DNA of 64,000 bases from Devosia pacifica (GCF_014652635.1 NZ_BMZE01000001.1:1126051-1190050), one strand, 5' to 3'. Positions 25,313-34,478 are shown, counted from the first letter of the stretch. The notes: a model not told the origin generated them from the sequence alone. Program-made: numbers and translations.

Positions 25313-27165
25313 CAAAATGCCTGTCCAATGCCCACATAAAGGGCATAGTCCGGATCGCCGTCGCGCTTGTTGAGCGGAATGGCCGCATCGAGCCGCAGCG
25401 GCCCGAGCCCGGTATAGTATCTGAGGCCGAGACCGGCCCCGAGGCGAAGATCGTCGAGGCCGGGGAAGGTATCCGCCGCGACATACCCGCCATCGACGAA
25501 GCCGACGACACCAATATCGTCCGTCACTTTGGCACGCGCCTCGAGCGATCCTTCCAGAAGGTAGCGCCCGCCGGTGATCTCGCCGTTCGGTCCTTCAACG
25601 CCGATCGACTTGAAGCCATAACCGCGCACGGAACCGCCGCCGCCAGCGAAGTACAGCCGGTCCGGTGGCACCTCATCGAGGTCTGGACCAAGCAACGCCG
25701 CCGCTTTGACGCGTGCCGCGAGCACGACATCGTCATCCTCGCCAAACCCGAAATAGGTCCGCCCCTCGACAACCGCCTGCATTGCCGGGTTGCCGTAGTT
25801 GAACTCGTAGAACGGCTCGACCCGCGCCGTGGCGTAAAAGCCTTCCGTCGCATCGAGCGGATCATCGCGATTGTCGAAGATCAGTTCGCCGTAAACGCCT
25901 GCCGTCGTGAAATTGCGCGTACCGAACACGTCTTCGAACTCGGCGATCTCGAACGCCGCACCGCCATTGATGGTGATCTCGTCGGATAGCAGGTGACTCA
26001 GACCCAGCCGTGCGCCCGCCGATGTCTCGGTAAATCGCGGCAACACGGTGCGCTCGGCTGAAATCGAAGCAACGAGATCGGTATCCGGCGTGATCACCCC
26101 CGGCTTGGTGAAGGTTCCACCGAAGAAATAGTCGAACTCGTCGGTTTCAACCGGGTAGCCAATGCCGGCAACGCGCGCATCGAGCCGTAGCCGCTCGGCC
26201 TGGCCGAATAGATTCCGCCACAGGTGAAAGCCCTCGACCCCGAGCCCATCGACCGTCGAATAATCGGCGCCAACGCCGAACCGACGCGGCGGCAGTTCCT
26301 GCACCATCAGCGTATAGGGCAGCAGTCCGTCCGCGCCGATATCCTGCGCTGCCTCGAACCGGGCAGAACGGAAAACCTGCAGCCGGTCGAGCCGGTCGCG
26401 AGCCTTCTCGAGATCGTCCGGGTCATACTCCTGCCCGACAGCCAGCCCCGTCTGCTGCACCACGAATTCCGGATTCATGCGGTCAGTGCCCTGTACCCGC
26501 ACCGGGCCGAACGCCGCACGTGCACCTGGCGCAACGACGATGGCCACATCGACCGTGTTGTTCGAGTGATCCGCGACCACTTCGCGTCGCGTGATCTCAG
26601 CCTTCGGGTGCCCAAGCTGGCGCCACGCATTGAGGGCCACCGTTTCGGCACGCACCACAACCGTCGAGCGGGCGACTTCGCCGCTGACATAACCTAAATC
26701 GGACGGCGGCTCGACATAGTCATCCGGGTCACTTGTCGGCGGCGCCTGGTTGACGATCTGGATGCGGTTAAAGCGGAACAGCGGACCCGGATCGACCGTC
26801 ACCACCACGTCCACGGGATCCGGCAAATTGGCGTCCGGCGGCAGGTTCACCGCCTCGACACCACCGACCAGAATGTTGACCGTTCCACCGTAATAGCCTT
26901 CGCCATAAAGCGCGGCGGTAATGCGCCGATAGTCGCCACGTGCCTTTGCCAGAAAGCCCGCAGCACCCGATGCCGGCTCGTCCTGATCCGAAAACAGCGC
27001 CGACGCATTCCGGATGGTCGATTCAAGATCACCATCGGCGTTGGCTATGAAATCGACCGTATAGGGCTGCGGATCAGCGATAACGGCATCCTGGTCGCGA
27101 TCAGCCTCGTCCTCGAACAGCGTGATGCCGAAGATTTCAAGCGCCGACGCCTGTGGCGCCGTCAT
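25312..27165 (-). CDS. tamA: Outer-membrane assembly factor TamA (Omp85 family)
   Basis: The 617-residue product has POTRA domains in about residues 30-270 and an Omp85/BamA-type 16-strand barrel in residues ~290-617, with the lid-lock-like RGYGFKSIG motif and a C-terminal aromatic residue (GIGQAF). The first canonical start (ATG 27165) leaves only a truncated signal sequence. In-frame codons upstream encode a convincing n- and h-region (basic residues then about 15 hydrophobic ones) back to a CTG at 27231, with no ATG, GTG or TTG before an in-frame stop. The real start is thus probably CTG 27231, giving 639 residues. It overlaps tamB. Confidence 0.93.
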   Translation of the reverse strand: MTAPQASALEIFGITLFEDEADRDQDAVIADPQPYTVDFIANADGDLESTIRNASALFSDQDEPASGAAGFLAKARGDYRRITAALYGEGYYGGTVNILVGGVEAVNLPPDANLPDPVDVVVTVDPGPLFRFNRIQIVNQAPPTSDPDDYVEPPSDLGYVSGEVARSTVVVRAETVALNAWRQLGHPKAEITRREVVADHSNNTVDVAIVVAPGARAAFGPVRVQGTDRMNPEFVVQQTGLAVGQEYDPDDLEKARDRLDRLQVFRSARFEAAQDIGADGLLPYTLMVQELPPRRFGVGADYSTVDGLGVEGFHLWRNLFGQAERLRLDARVAGIGYPVETDEFDYFFGGTFTKPGVITPDTDLVASISAERTVLPRFTETSAGARLGLSHLLSDEITINGGAAFEIAEFEDVFGTRNFTTAGVYGELIFDNRDDPLDATEGFYATARVEPFYEFNYGNPAMQAVVEGRTYFGFGEDDDVVLAARVKAAALLGPDLDEVPPDRLYFAGGGGSVRGYGFKSIGVEGPNGEITGGRYLLEGSLEARAKVTDDIGVVGFVDGGYVAADTFPGLDDLRLGAGLGLRYYTGLGPLRLDAAIPLNKRDGDPDYALYVGIGQAF

Positions 27166-27526
27166 GATCGCGAGGAATGATGCCGTGCACAGCAGGGCAC
27201 CAGATCGAGTGAGTACGCGCGCGAGGGTCAGTTTTCCGGTCCCATCGTTACTACCGGCGTGAACTGACCTGCACCGCGTGAAAGCCAGGGCTCACGAACA
27301 TCGGTGGCAGGATCGGCGCGTTGACGCTCCACGCCGCAGCCCAGTGGCCGTCATATCCGGTCTCACAGTAAGGGCAATCCGGCGAATTCGACAGCACTTT
27401 AGACAATTTTGGCGATCACAAAGCGGCAAAGTGGCAACCGTGCCACAGACTAAATCGTCAAATTGCCCAATGCCTTGCAGGATGCAACCGTGTTAAGGGT
27501 GCACTAACCATACGAGGAGCCGCGCA
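27166..27526. other. Intergenic region between divergent tamA and SDR genes
   Basis: Bases 27166-27231 probably encode the tamA signal sequence (see tamA). The remaining ~295 bases hold the divergent promoters by position, but I see no EcfG-type motif, clear operator, RNA gene or further coding frame. GAGGAG at 27513-27518 is the ribosome binding site of the SDR gene. Confidence 0.6.
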
Positions 27527-28300
27527 ATGTATCAGACCATCGATCCCAAAGAGTTCACGGTGTTCATTACCGGCGCCACCTCCGGCTTCGGCGCCGCCAC
27601 CGCTCGGCGCTATGTCGAGGCCGGCGCCCGCGTCATCGCCACGGGCCGCCGCGCCGAGCGCCTTGACGAACTCAAGGCCGAGCTCGGCGAGCGTTGCCAT
27701 GTCGGCGTCCTCGACGTACGCGACTTCAAGGCTATCGAGAAATTTGTCGCCGACCTTCCCGCCCCGTTCGATGCAATCAATGTGGTGATCGCCAATGCCG
27801 GCCTCGCACTCGGTCTTGAGCCTGCGGCGGAAGTCGATATCACCGATTGGGAGACGATGGTCGACACCAACGTCAAGGGCTTGATGTACACCATCAGGGC
27901 TTTGCTTCCCGGCATGATCGCGCGCGGCGGCGGCCACGTCGTCACCGTCGGCTCGGTCGCTGGCGATTACCCGTATCCGGGCGGCAGCGTCTACGGCGCC
28001 ACCAAAGCCTTCGTCAAACAACTCGCCCTTAACCTGCGCTCCGACGTTCAGGGCAAGAACATCCGCGTCACCAATATCGAGCCGGGCCTGACCGAAACCG
28101 AGTTCTCGCTGGTGCGCTTCAAGGGCGACGACAGCAAGGCCGCCGCCCCCTACGCCAATACCGAGGCGATGAATGCCGACGACATCGCCGAGTCGATCGT
28201 CTGGTCGACCATCCTGCCGCGCCACGTGAACATCAATCGGGTACAGATGATGGCCACCACCCAGGCGTTTGCACCCTTCGATATCTACCGCGAAGACTAG
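27527..28300 (+). CDS. ydfG: YdfG-like short-chain dehydrogenase
   Basis: This 257-residue classical SDR has the NADP-binding motif TGATSGFG (about residues 15-22), NAG at about residue 90, catalytic Ser in GSVAGDYPYPGG, and the Tyr-x3-Lys pair in YGATK. The stretch IRVTNIEPGLTETEFSLVRFKGD is characteristic of the YdfG group, NADP-dependent 3-hydroxy acid (L-allo-threonine/serine) dehydrogenases that also reduce malonic semialdehyde. GAGGAG stands nine bases upstream of the ATG. Its stop and that of the convergent PcaD-like gene share the palindrome CTAG (28297-28300). Confidence 0.88.
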   Translation: MYQTIDPKEFTVFITGATSGFGAATARRYVEAGARVIATGRRAERLDELKAELGERCHVGVLDVRDFKAIEKFVADLPAPFDAINVVIANAGLALGLEPAAEVDITDWETMVDTNVKGLMYTIRALLPGMIARGGGHVVTVGSVAGDYPYPGGSVYGATKAFVKQLALNLRSDVQGKNIRVTNIEPGLTETEFSLVRFKGDDSKAAAPYANTEAMNADDIAESIVWSTILPRHVNINRVQMMATTQAFAPFDIYRED

Positions 28301-29106
28301 TTGGGCCGGCCTCCGGCCCTGACCATTCCGGCAAACGCACGGACGATATCCGTGAGGCGCTCGGGCTGCTCGATCGAAGGCAGATGCCCGGCGCCCTTGA
28401 TCACTTCAAAATGAGTGTTGGGAATGGTTTTGGCGAAGTCCGCAACCAGCGAAGGCGGCGTCGAGCCGTCTTCATCGCCGACGATGCAGATCGAGGGCAC
28501 CGTCAGTGTTTTCGCAGCGTCCGTAAGGTCTGCATCGCGCAGCGCAGCGCAGGTGGCCGCATAGCCTTCAGCCGATTGCCGCGTCAGCATCGTGCGGTAC
28601 CCTGCAAACTCCGGGTTATCCGGCTTGCGAAATGCTGGGGTGAACCACTTCTCGAGAACGGAATCGGCGATAGCCTCTATTCCGCCAGCGTTCACCGCCT
28701 CGATCCGTTGGTTCCATGAAGCGTCGTCACCAATTTTGGCCGCGGTATCGCACAGCACCACCGCACGGACGAGGTCCGGGCGGCTCGACGCCAGCCCCTG
28801 CGCAATCATCCCGCCGATCGACACCCCGCAAACGAACACCTGCCGGGCGCCGACGAGCTCCAATAGCGCCGCCAAATCCTCGACATGATTGTCCATGGTG
28901 TAGGGTGTCGGTCCGGTTTCCGAGAGCCCGTGTCCACGCTTGTCGTAGGTCAGAACCGAGAAGTCTCCGACCAGCCGAATGATCACGTCGCGCCAGATTC
29001 GGAAATCCGTGCCAAGTGCATTGGCGAAGACGATCAGCGGCTTGGTGTTCGGGTCGCCGATCATCTGGTAGTGCAGAACGACGTCGTTGACGCGTGCGAA
29101 TTGCAT
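28297..29106 (-). CDS. Alpha/beta hydrolase, 3-oxoadipate enol-lactonase (PcaD)-like
   Basis: The 269-residue hydrolase has the nucleophile elbow GVSIGG (Ser about residue 96), a catalytic Asp in VGDEDGSTP and His in GAGHLPSIEQP, plus the PcaD-like FANALGTDFRIW oxyanion region and YDKRGHGLS. PcaD hydrolyses beta-ketoadipate enol-lactone in aromatic catabolism. No other pca gene is present in this window, so another ester or lactone substrate is possible. The gene is monocistronic and converges with the SDR gene. Confidence 0.8.
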   Translation of the reverse strand: MQFARVNDVVLHYQMIGDPNTKPLIVFANALGTDFRIWRDVIIRLVGDFSVLTYDKRGHGLSETGPTPYTMDNHVEDLAALLELVGARQVFVCGVSIGGMIAQGLASSRPDLVRAVVLCDTAAKIGDDASWNQRIEAVNAGGIEAIADSVLEKWFTPAFRKPDNPEFAGYRTMLTRQSAEGYAATCAALRDADLTDAAKTLTVPSICIVGDEDGSTPPSLVADFAKTIPNTHFEVIKGAGHLPSIEQPERLTDIVRAFAGMVRAGGRPN

Positions 29107-29123
29107 GCGGTGCCTCTCGCGGC

Positions 29124-29738
29124 TTAGGTGGTTTGTTCGGTTTCGAGTGCTGAGATCAACTCGACCTCGGTGTCGTAGTTCCCCAGTTCGATCACCGCGA
29201 TCTCGAAGATGTGGACCCGGCGGCGCAATTGCAGCTGCTCCTGCGCCTTGGCCTCTATCTGCTCGTCCAGACGGTCGGCGAACATGTTCGAGCCTTCGCC
29301 CTGCCTGCGGATCCGCCGCTTGAGGGTCGCCAGTGCCTCGACCTCCCCCTCGAGACGTCGCGCATGCCCCTCCGCTTCGCGCGCATGGCCGCGCACCGCT
29401 TTCGTCATCATCTCGATGAAATCGACCCCATCGAGCGGCAGGCGCGTGTCGACCGCGGTCTTCACCGCTGCATCGAACATGTCGGCAAGTACCACCGCCA
29501 CATCGTGTCGGAGACTGCGCGCCGCTTCCGGGTCGACCGTCCCGGTTTCATCGAACAGCCGACGCGCATCGGCATCCGAGAGAATATCGAAGGCGCGCAC
29601 GATTTCGATAAACGCGTCGGGATCACCGCCCCTGTCAGGATGCGCTGTTTGCACCGCCCGGCGATACGCGGACTTGATGGCATACGCATCGGCATCCGCA
29701 CCGAGCCCGAGCACGCGATATGGATCGAAGTCGGTCAT
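29124..29738 (-). CDS. J-domain (DnaJ-like) protein
   Basis: The 204-residue protein has an N-terminal J domain (residues 5-65) with the essential HPD motif (HPDRGG) that stimulates DnaK ATPase. The rest is helical and charged, with a probable coiled coil (about residues 115-175), and lacks the Gly/Phe and zinc-finger regions of full DnaJ. It is thus a type III co-chaperone of unknown client. The ATG at 29738 begins seven codons inside the open frame and fits the J-domain start (DFDPYRVLGL); upstream codons look non-coding. Confidence 0.82.
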   Translation of the reverse strand: MTDFDPYRVLGLGADADAYAIKSAYRRAVQTAHPDRGGDPDAFIEIVRAFDILSDADARRLFDETGTVDPEAARSLRHDVAVVLADMFDAAVKTAVDTRLPLDGVDFIEMMTKAVRGHAREAEGHARRLEGEVEALATLKRRIRRQGEGSNMFADRLDEQIEAKAQEQLQLRRRVHIFEIAVIELGNYDTEVELISALETEQTT

Positions 29739-29798
29739 GGCCGGCTGATAGCACCGCAACGGCGCGAATTGAAGCGCGTCGTTGCGGTGCTTCCCGTG

Positions 29799-31232
29799 CT
29801 AGCCGAGACGCGCCGATGGAATTGCCTCGGGCGTATAGCTGGCGTCGGCATCGAACGGATAAGTTGGGCGCTGCTTGTGCTTGCGCTCCAGCCGCTCGAC
29901 ATACTGATCGACCACGCCCGGCGACAGCGCCATAAGGCTCGGATTGGCGATCGGGCCGAGATCCGGCGACAGATAGCCGGACTTCACGACGACAATCTTC
30001 GCGGTGCGTGGATCGAGCTCAAGCTTGGTGAAATCCGGAATGTTGTGGAACGGACGCCGGCGCACCGTCACCACCAGGTCGATGCCGCCGATCGTCAGCA
30101 CCGCCTCGCGGTAGAACGGATCCTCAACGGCAAGCAGGAACTTCACCGTCGCCGTCACGTCGGCCGGAGTGCTGGACGTATCAAGGCTCGCGCCGATCGT
30201 GAGGTCGATCGTCGCCCCGACGCCGGCCTCATAGGCAGCGTCGGTTGCCGCCTTGTCGGCGATACCTGCAAACACCACTCCCTCAGCATTGCGTGCGATC
30301 AGCGCCGAGAGCACTTCCGCACGATCGCCGACGCCCCCGCCCGTGGGGTTGTCGCCGGATTCGGCCAGCACCACTGGCGCCGTCGAACTGGCGACGGCCC
30401 AGTCGACGCACTCTTCGATGCTCCCGGTCTTCGTGCCGAACTTGAAATCTTCGCGGATGTCCCAATAGGCTTGCGCCAGCGCCTTTGCCTGTTTCTCCAG
30501 CAGCGTTCTGTCGGTTCCTGTCATGATCGCGGCAGCGGTCGCGCGTGGCTCGTCCGCCCACACATAGCCCACCTGAAACGAGGCATCCCAAATGCCGGAC
30601 TGCTCTTCGAACTCGCCGATCCGGGCATAAAAACTGCGCCCCGGCTCATCCTGCGTACTGGTGCGCTCGCCCGGAAGGAGAACTGGCACCGGCGCCCATA
30701 TGATCCCGGGCTTTTCCCCATTGCGCAGCGCCCGCACCAGCATCGAGACGGCGCGGCGCATCGTATCCGGCACATCGATATGCGGCGCCGTGCGATAGGT
30801 GGAGAACATGTCGAGGCTGTCTACGATCCGCTGGCTGACATTGCCGTGCAGATCATAGCTCGCCGAAATCAGCACATCCGGCCCGACAACCTCGCGCACC
30901 GCCGAGATGAAATCGCCTTCCGCGTCGAACAGCCCGTAGACAAACATGGCGCCATGCGTCGCGAGGTAGACGCCATCGACAGGCAGCGCCGCGCGCAGGC
31001 CATCGAGGATCTCTGCCTTCCAGGCATCGTAGATGCCGCGCTCCACAGGTCCGCCTGCAATCGCGCGCGCATGCAGAATGGTCACGAACTCCGCCGGAAA
31101 GTGTGTCAGGAAGTCGAAATAGGCGTCTTTCGCCATCGCCTGTCCGCGCAGCACTTTGAAATCCGGCTCTCTGGCCAGCACAGGATTATAAGTGCTGCAC
31201 TCGGTGTGCAGTCCGGCAACGGCAATACGCAT
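29799..31232 (-). CDS. M81 family metallopeptidase (MlrC-like)
   Basis: The 477-residue protein has the M81/DUF1485 N-terminal domain with the metal-site region YLATHGAMFV (about residues 127-136) and the MlrC C-terminal domain from about residue 290, including AESGDNPTGGGVGDRAEV. Related MlrC enzymes cleave linearised microcystin, but most members act on unknown peptides. The ATG at 31232 is chosen since the family begins MRIAVAGLHTE. It is divergent from a ROK kinase gene. Confidence 0.87.
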   Translation of the reverse strand: MRIAVAGLHTECSTYNPVLAREPDFKVLRGQAMAKDAYFDFLTHFPAEFVTILHARAIAGGPVERGIYDAWKAEILDGLRAALPVDGVYLATHGAMFVYGLFDAEGDFISAVREVVGPDVLISASYDLHGNVSQRIVDSLDMFSTYRTAPHIDVPDTMRRAVSMLVRALRNGEKPGIIWAPVPVLLPGERTSTQDEPGRSFYARIGEFEEQSGIWDASFQVGYVWADEPRATAAAIMTGTDRTLLEKQAKALAQAYWDIREDFKFGTKTGSIEECVDWAVASSTAPVVLAESGDNPTGGGVGDRAEVLSALIARNAEGVVFAGIADKAATDAAYEAGVGATIDLTIGASLDTSSTPADVTATVKFLLAVEDPFYREAVLTIGGIDLVVTVRRRPFHNIPDFTKLELDPRTAKIVVVKSGYLSPDLGPIANPSLMALSPGVVDQYVERLERKHKQRPTYPFDADASYTPEAIPSARLG

Positions 31233-31360
31233 GGGAAAGACCTTCGGGTGGTTCGTAACGACGGTAAGTCTGCAAGACTTGCCCCTACTGTCAATGTTGC
31301 ACCCTACCCGGCCATGCGCTAGCTGCATTGCGTCCAGGGGATGGCAGCGAGCCGTTTAAC

Positions 31361-32263
31361 ATGATCTTGAGTTTCGATATTGGCGGCACGACGATCAAGT
31401 CGGCCCTTGGCGATACCCCCGATCAGCTCAAGCCGCTCAACCGCCAGCCAACCCCCGCTTCTGATCTCGAGGCGTTCGTCGGGGCCATTTCTCGCGATGT
31501 GTCACGGGCACCTGATGACACCATCATCGCCATGTCGATCACGGGCGTCATCGATCCCGAGACCGGCATCGTCACCTGCGCCAATATCCCGTGCATCGAT
31601 GGCCTCTCGCTCGCCTCGGTGCTTCGGCAGCGTCTTGCTCGGCCTGTTCATATCGTCAACGACGCGGATTGTTTCGTTCTCGCTGAAGCCGGCTTCGGCG
31701 CCGGGCGTGGCAAGCGCGTCGTCTTCGGCGCCATTCTCGGCACCGGCGTCGGCGGGGGCCTGGTCATCGATAGTCGCCTGCACCAGGGGGTCGGCGGTCT
31801 CACCGGCGAGTGGGGCCACGGGCCCGTTGCCGGCACGCAGGTGGGTGATCCCCCTGTCGCTATCCCGCGACTCAAATGCGGCTGTGGCCAGATCGGCTGC
31901 CTCGATACAGTCGGGGGCGCCCGGGGTCTTGAACGCCTCTACCAGCATCTCAACGGCGAGTTTCTCGACAGCCAGCAGATCATTGCGGCCTGGGAGGCGG
32001 GCGATGCAAATGCTGCCCGGGCCGTATCCGCACAGATAGAATTGCTCGCCGGGCCACTCGCACTTGTCGTCAATGTCGTTGGGGCCGATGTGGTGCCGGT
32101 CGGCGGCGGCCTGTCACGCGCCGCGAGGCTCGTCTCCGCGCTCGATACCGCTGTCCGTCAGCGCATCCTGCGGCGTATCGATCAGCCGCTGGTTGTACCT
32201 GGCATCGCACAGGGTGAACCAGGCTGGATCGGTGCGGCACTCTTTGCAACAGGCGGCGCCTGA
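31361..32263 (+). CDS. ROK family sugar kinase/regulator-type protein
   Basis: The 300-residue ROK protein has the phosphate-binding motif DIGGTTIK (residues 6-13), the catalytic Asp region HIVNDADCF, GTGVGGG, and the ROK zinc motif (GEWGHGP, then CGCGQIGCLDT). There is no N-terminal helix-turn-helix, so it is a kinase, probably of glucose, N-acetylglucosamine or N-acetylmannosamine. A hexosamine role is possible, but the sequence does not fix the substrate. Its stop overlaps the cutC start (TGATG). Confidence 0.88.
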   Translation: MILSFDIGGTTIKSALGDTPDQLKPLNRQPTPASDLEAFVGAISRDVSRAPDDTIIAMSITGVIDPETGIVTCANIPCIDGLSLASVLRQRLARPVHIVNDADCFVLAEAGFGAGRGKRVVFGAILGTGVGGGLVIDSRLHQGVGGLTGEWGHGPVAGTQVGDPPVAIPRLKCGCGQIGCLDTVGGARGLERLYQHLNGEFLDSQQIIAAWEAGDANAARAVSAQIELLAGPLALVVNVVGADVVPVGGGLSRAARLVSALDTAVRQRILRRIDQPLVVPGIAQGEPGWIGAALFATGGA

Positions 32264-32997
32264 TGCCAGGGCCGGTCCTCGAAATCTGCGTAGCCGATAA
32301 CCCGAGTCTCGAGGCTGCGATCACCGGCGGTGCCAACCGCATCGAATTGTGCTCGGCGCTCGAACTGGGTGGTTTGACGCCAACGCCTGGCCTCTTGCGC
32401 GTGGCGGCGTCATCGCCAATCCCGGTCTATGCCATGGTCCGTCCCCGAAGCGGCGACTTCGTCTTCTCGGAAGCGGACCGAGCGGTGATGCTCGCCGAAA
32501 TCGATGCCATCGCCGAAGCAGGCCTCGCCGGAGTCGTACTCGGTGCGTCGCTACCGGATGGCAGCCTCGACACCGAGACGCTGGGGCACCTGGCGGAACG
32601 CGCCCGCGCACATCAACTTGGCACCACATTGCACCGCGCGTTCGATCTGGTTCCGGACATCGCCGAGGCGGTTGAAGCCGCCTCAGCCCTTGGTTTCGAG
32701 CGCATCCTGACGTCCGGCCGCGCCGCGCGCGCCATCGACGGAGTCGGTGACATCGCCCTTGCCCATCAATGCGCTCAAGGCCGTCTGGCCATCATGGCTG
32801 GTTCCGGTATCGCTCCAGATGTCGTACGGGCCATCAGAAGCCGTGCCCCTCTTGACGAATGGCATGCCTCATGCGGCACCAGTCAGCCGCAATCGGCCGC
32901 AGCCGTTTCCCTCGGTTTCACCGCGCCTGAGCGCCGCAGCACCGAGGTGGAGTCGGTCAAGGCTCTGCGCAGAGCGCTCGACGCACTAGTCCGCTGA
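32263..32997 (+). CDS. cutC: CutC family protein
   Basis: The 244-residue TIM-barrel protein matches CutC: LEICVADNPSLEAAITGGANRIELCSALELGG-like N-terminus, YAMVRPRSGDFVFS, and the HRAFDL and RILTSGRA blocks. CutC was first linked to copper tolerance in E. coli, but that link is disputed and the enzymatic role is unknown. It is coupled to the ROK kinase gene by a TGATG overlap, which hints at sugar metabolism rather than copper. It overlaps the convergent regulator gene by 12 bases. Confidence 0.93.
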   Translation: MPGPVLEICVADNPSLEAAITGGANRIELCSALELGGLTPTPGLLRVAASSPIPVYAMVRPRSGDFVFSEADRAVMLAEIDAIAEAGLAGVVLGASLPDGSLDTETLGHLAERARAHQLGTTLHRAFDLVPDIAEAVEAASALGFERILTSGRAARAIDGVGDIALAHQCAQGRLAIMAGSGIAPDVVRAIRSRAPLDEWHASCGTSQPQSAAAVSLGFTAPERRSTEVESVKALRRALDALVR

Positions 32998-33666
32998 TAC
33001 TTCTTTACCGGCCGGCCTGATCTCATAAGCGCAACGCCGGGCACCCGCGAGGATATGCTCGCTGCGCCGCACTTCTGCCCCGCTCCCCAGCACCTCCTGG
33101 AAAACCGCCAGTTCCGCACGGCAAAACCCCTGGCATGCGGTTGCGGCAGCGCAGATCGGGCAATGGTTCTCGACCAGCATGTAGCTGCCATCGTCCTGCT
33201 GCCAAGAGGCGGCCATATACCCTTCTTCGCTACGCATCGCTGTCAGCGCCTTCACCCTGTCTTGCAGCGTTGCCGCGTCAGACATCGCACCGCGATATGC
33301 CGCGAGAGTCCTGCGCTCACGCTCGCTGATCACGCTGTCAAGTGCCGTGTCACCCAAGGCGTCACGCACGATATCGAGAAGCTGAACCGTCAGCGCCGCA
33401 TGCGTATCTGGAAACCGGGCGGCCCCTGCCTCTGTCAGCTGCCAGCGTCGGCTGGGGCGACCGACACCCTTGCGCTCCGCAGAAAATTCCACCAACCCGG
33501 CATCGCCGAGCCGTACCAGTTGCTGTCGTGCTGCTTCCGCCGTTATGCCGAGCGCGGCGCCCAGCGCAGCACTGGTCATCGCGCCACGCATCTTGATCAG
33601 CATCAGAATCCGCTCACCGGCGCTCCGCGGCGACCAGTCGGTATTTTCCAAGCTATCACTTGACAT
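32986..33666 (-). CDS. SufR-like winged-helix regulator with C-terminal cysteine cluster
   Basis: The 226-residue protein has an N-terminal DeoR/ArsR-type winged helix (about residues 15-85, with GRPSRRWQLTEAG wing) and a C-terminal cysteine set: HCPIC, then C-x3-C in ACQGFC, then ARRC. This spacing resembles SufR-type regulators that bind an iron-sulfur cluster. It is divergent from sodB, 90 bases apart, so control of sodB in response to iron-sulfur or redox state is likely by context. The ATG at 33666 is preferred to an upstream TTG. Confidence 0.8.
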   Translation of the reverse strand: MSSDSLENTDWSPRSAGERILMLIKMRGAMTSAALGAALGITAEAARQQLVRLGDAGLVEFSAERKGVGRPSRRWQLTEAGAARFPDTHAALTVQLLDIVRDALGDTALDSVISERERRTLAAYRGAMSDAATLQDRVKALTAMRSEEGYMAASWQQDDGSYMLVENHCPICAAATACQGFCRAELAVFQEVLGSGAEVRRSEHILAGARRCAYEIRPAGKEVSAD

Positions 33667-33679
33667 ACTAGTGGCACAG

Positions 33680-33705
33680 GTTTTCAAAGAACATGCTTGG
33701 AAAAC
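33680..33705. promoter_or_regulatory. Inverted repeat in sodB/regulator divergent region (candidate operator)
   Basis: GTTTTC (33680-33685) and GAAAAC (33700-33705) form a perfect 6-bp inverted repeat centred between the divergent SufR-like gene and sodB. Its position fits an operator for the regulator; no comparative support is available here. Confidence 0.35.
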
Positions 33706-33756
33706 TACCGGCGCTGGTCAACGAATGCAAGCAGCCCGCCGGTCACGGAGGTTCAA

Positions 33757-34365
33757 ATGGCTTTTACCCTGCCCGATCTGCCCTACGCACCCTCAGCACT
33801 TGCCGAGCGTGGCATGTGCCAGGAAACGCTCGAGCTGCACCACGGCAAGCACCACCAGACATACGTCAACACCCTCAACACCCTGGTTGAGAAGAACGAT
33901 GCGCTTCAGGGCAAATCGCTTGAGGAATTGATCGCTTTGTCGAAGGATCAGCCGGATATGGCGCCGGTCTTCAACAATGCGGGCCAGCACTACAACCATA
34001 TCCATTTCTGGCAGGCCCTCAGCCCCAATGGCGGCGGCATCCCCGGCACGCTCGAACAGCGTCTGATTGCAGATTTCGGCAGCGTCGATGCCTTCAAGGA
34101 GGCGTTCAAGACAGCAGCCACCGGCCAGTTCGGATCCGGCTGGGCATGGCTCGTCGCCGGCACCGATGGCAAACTTGCGGTCGCCAAAACGCCGAACGGC
34201 TCCAACCCGGTTGCGACAGGCGAAGGCACCCCGCTGCTCGGCCTCGATGTGTGGGAACACGCATATTACCTGGACTTCCGCAATCGGCGTCCGGACTATG
34301 TCAGCAACTTCCTCGACAATCTGGCGAACTATGCTTTCGCTGAGGAAAACCTGAAGTCCGCCTGA
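33757..34365 (+). CDS. sodB: Superoxide dismutase (Fe/Mn family)
   Basis: The 202-residue cytoplasmic enzyme dismutates superoxide. Metal ligands are His28 (LHHGKHH), His81 (HYNHIHFW), Asp164 and His168 (DVWEHAYYLDF). Gln77 in NNAGQHYNH is at the position typical of iron-type enzymes, though many alphaproteobacterial members are cambialistic. GGAGG lies five bases before the ATG. It is transcribed away from a SufR-like regulator gene and followed by a GC-rich hairpin. Confidence 0.96.
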   Translation: MAFTLPDLPYAPSALAERGMCQETLELHHGKHHQTYVNTLNTLVEKNDALQGKSLEELIALSKDQPDMAPVFNNAGQHYNHIHFWQALSPNGGGIPGTLEQRLIADFGSVDAFKEAFKTAATGQFGSGWAWLVAGTDGKLAVAKTPNGSNPVATGEGTPLLGLDVWEHAYYLDFRNRRPDYVSNFLDNLANYAFAEENLKSA

Positions 34366-34385
34366 GCTGGTACTGAACCAAGACC

Positions 34386-34407
34386 CGGGGCGCAACGTTG
34401 CGCCCCG
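34386..34407 (+). terminator. Hairpin behind sodB (possible terminator)
   Basis: A 10-bp perfect stem CGGGGCGCAA/TTGCGCCCCG (34386-34395, 34398-34407) with almost no loop follows the sodB stop by about 20 bases. The trailing ATTGACC is not a T tract, so termination would be weak or Rho-assisted. Confidence 0.5.
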
Positions 34408-34478
34408 ATTGACCAAACGAAGCGCTTTGGCGCTAAAGGACGGATCGACGCGGTGCGGTTCGCTGGGTGTTTGAAGAA

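Noticed and set aside
29211..31322. A 703-codon open frame on the plus strand
   Set aside because: It is antisense to the J-domain and M81 peptidase genes, both with clear family motifs; its translation is rich in Arg/His and has no recognisable domain. Long antisense frames are common at this G+C content.
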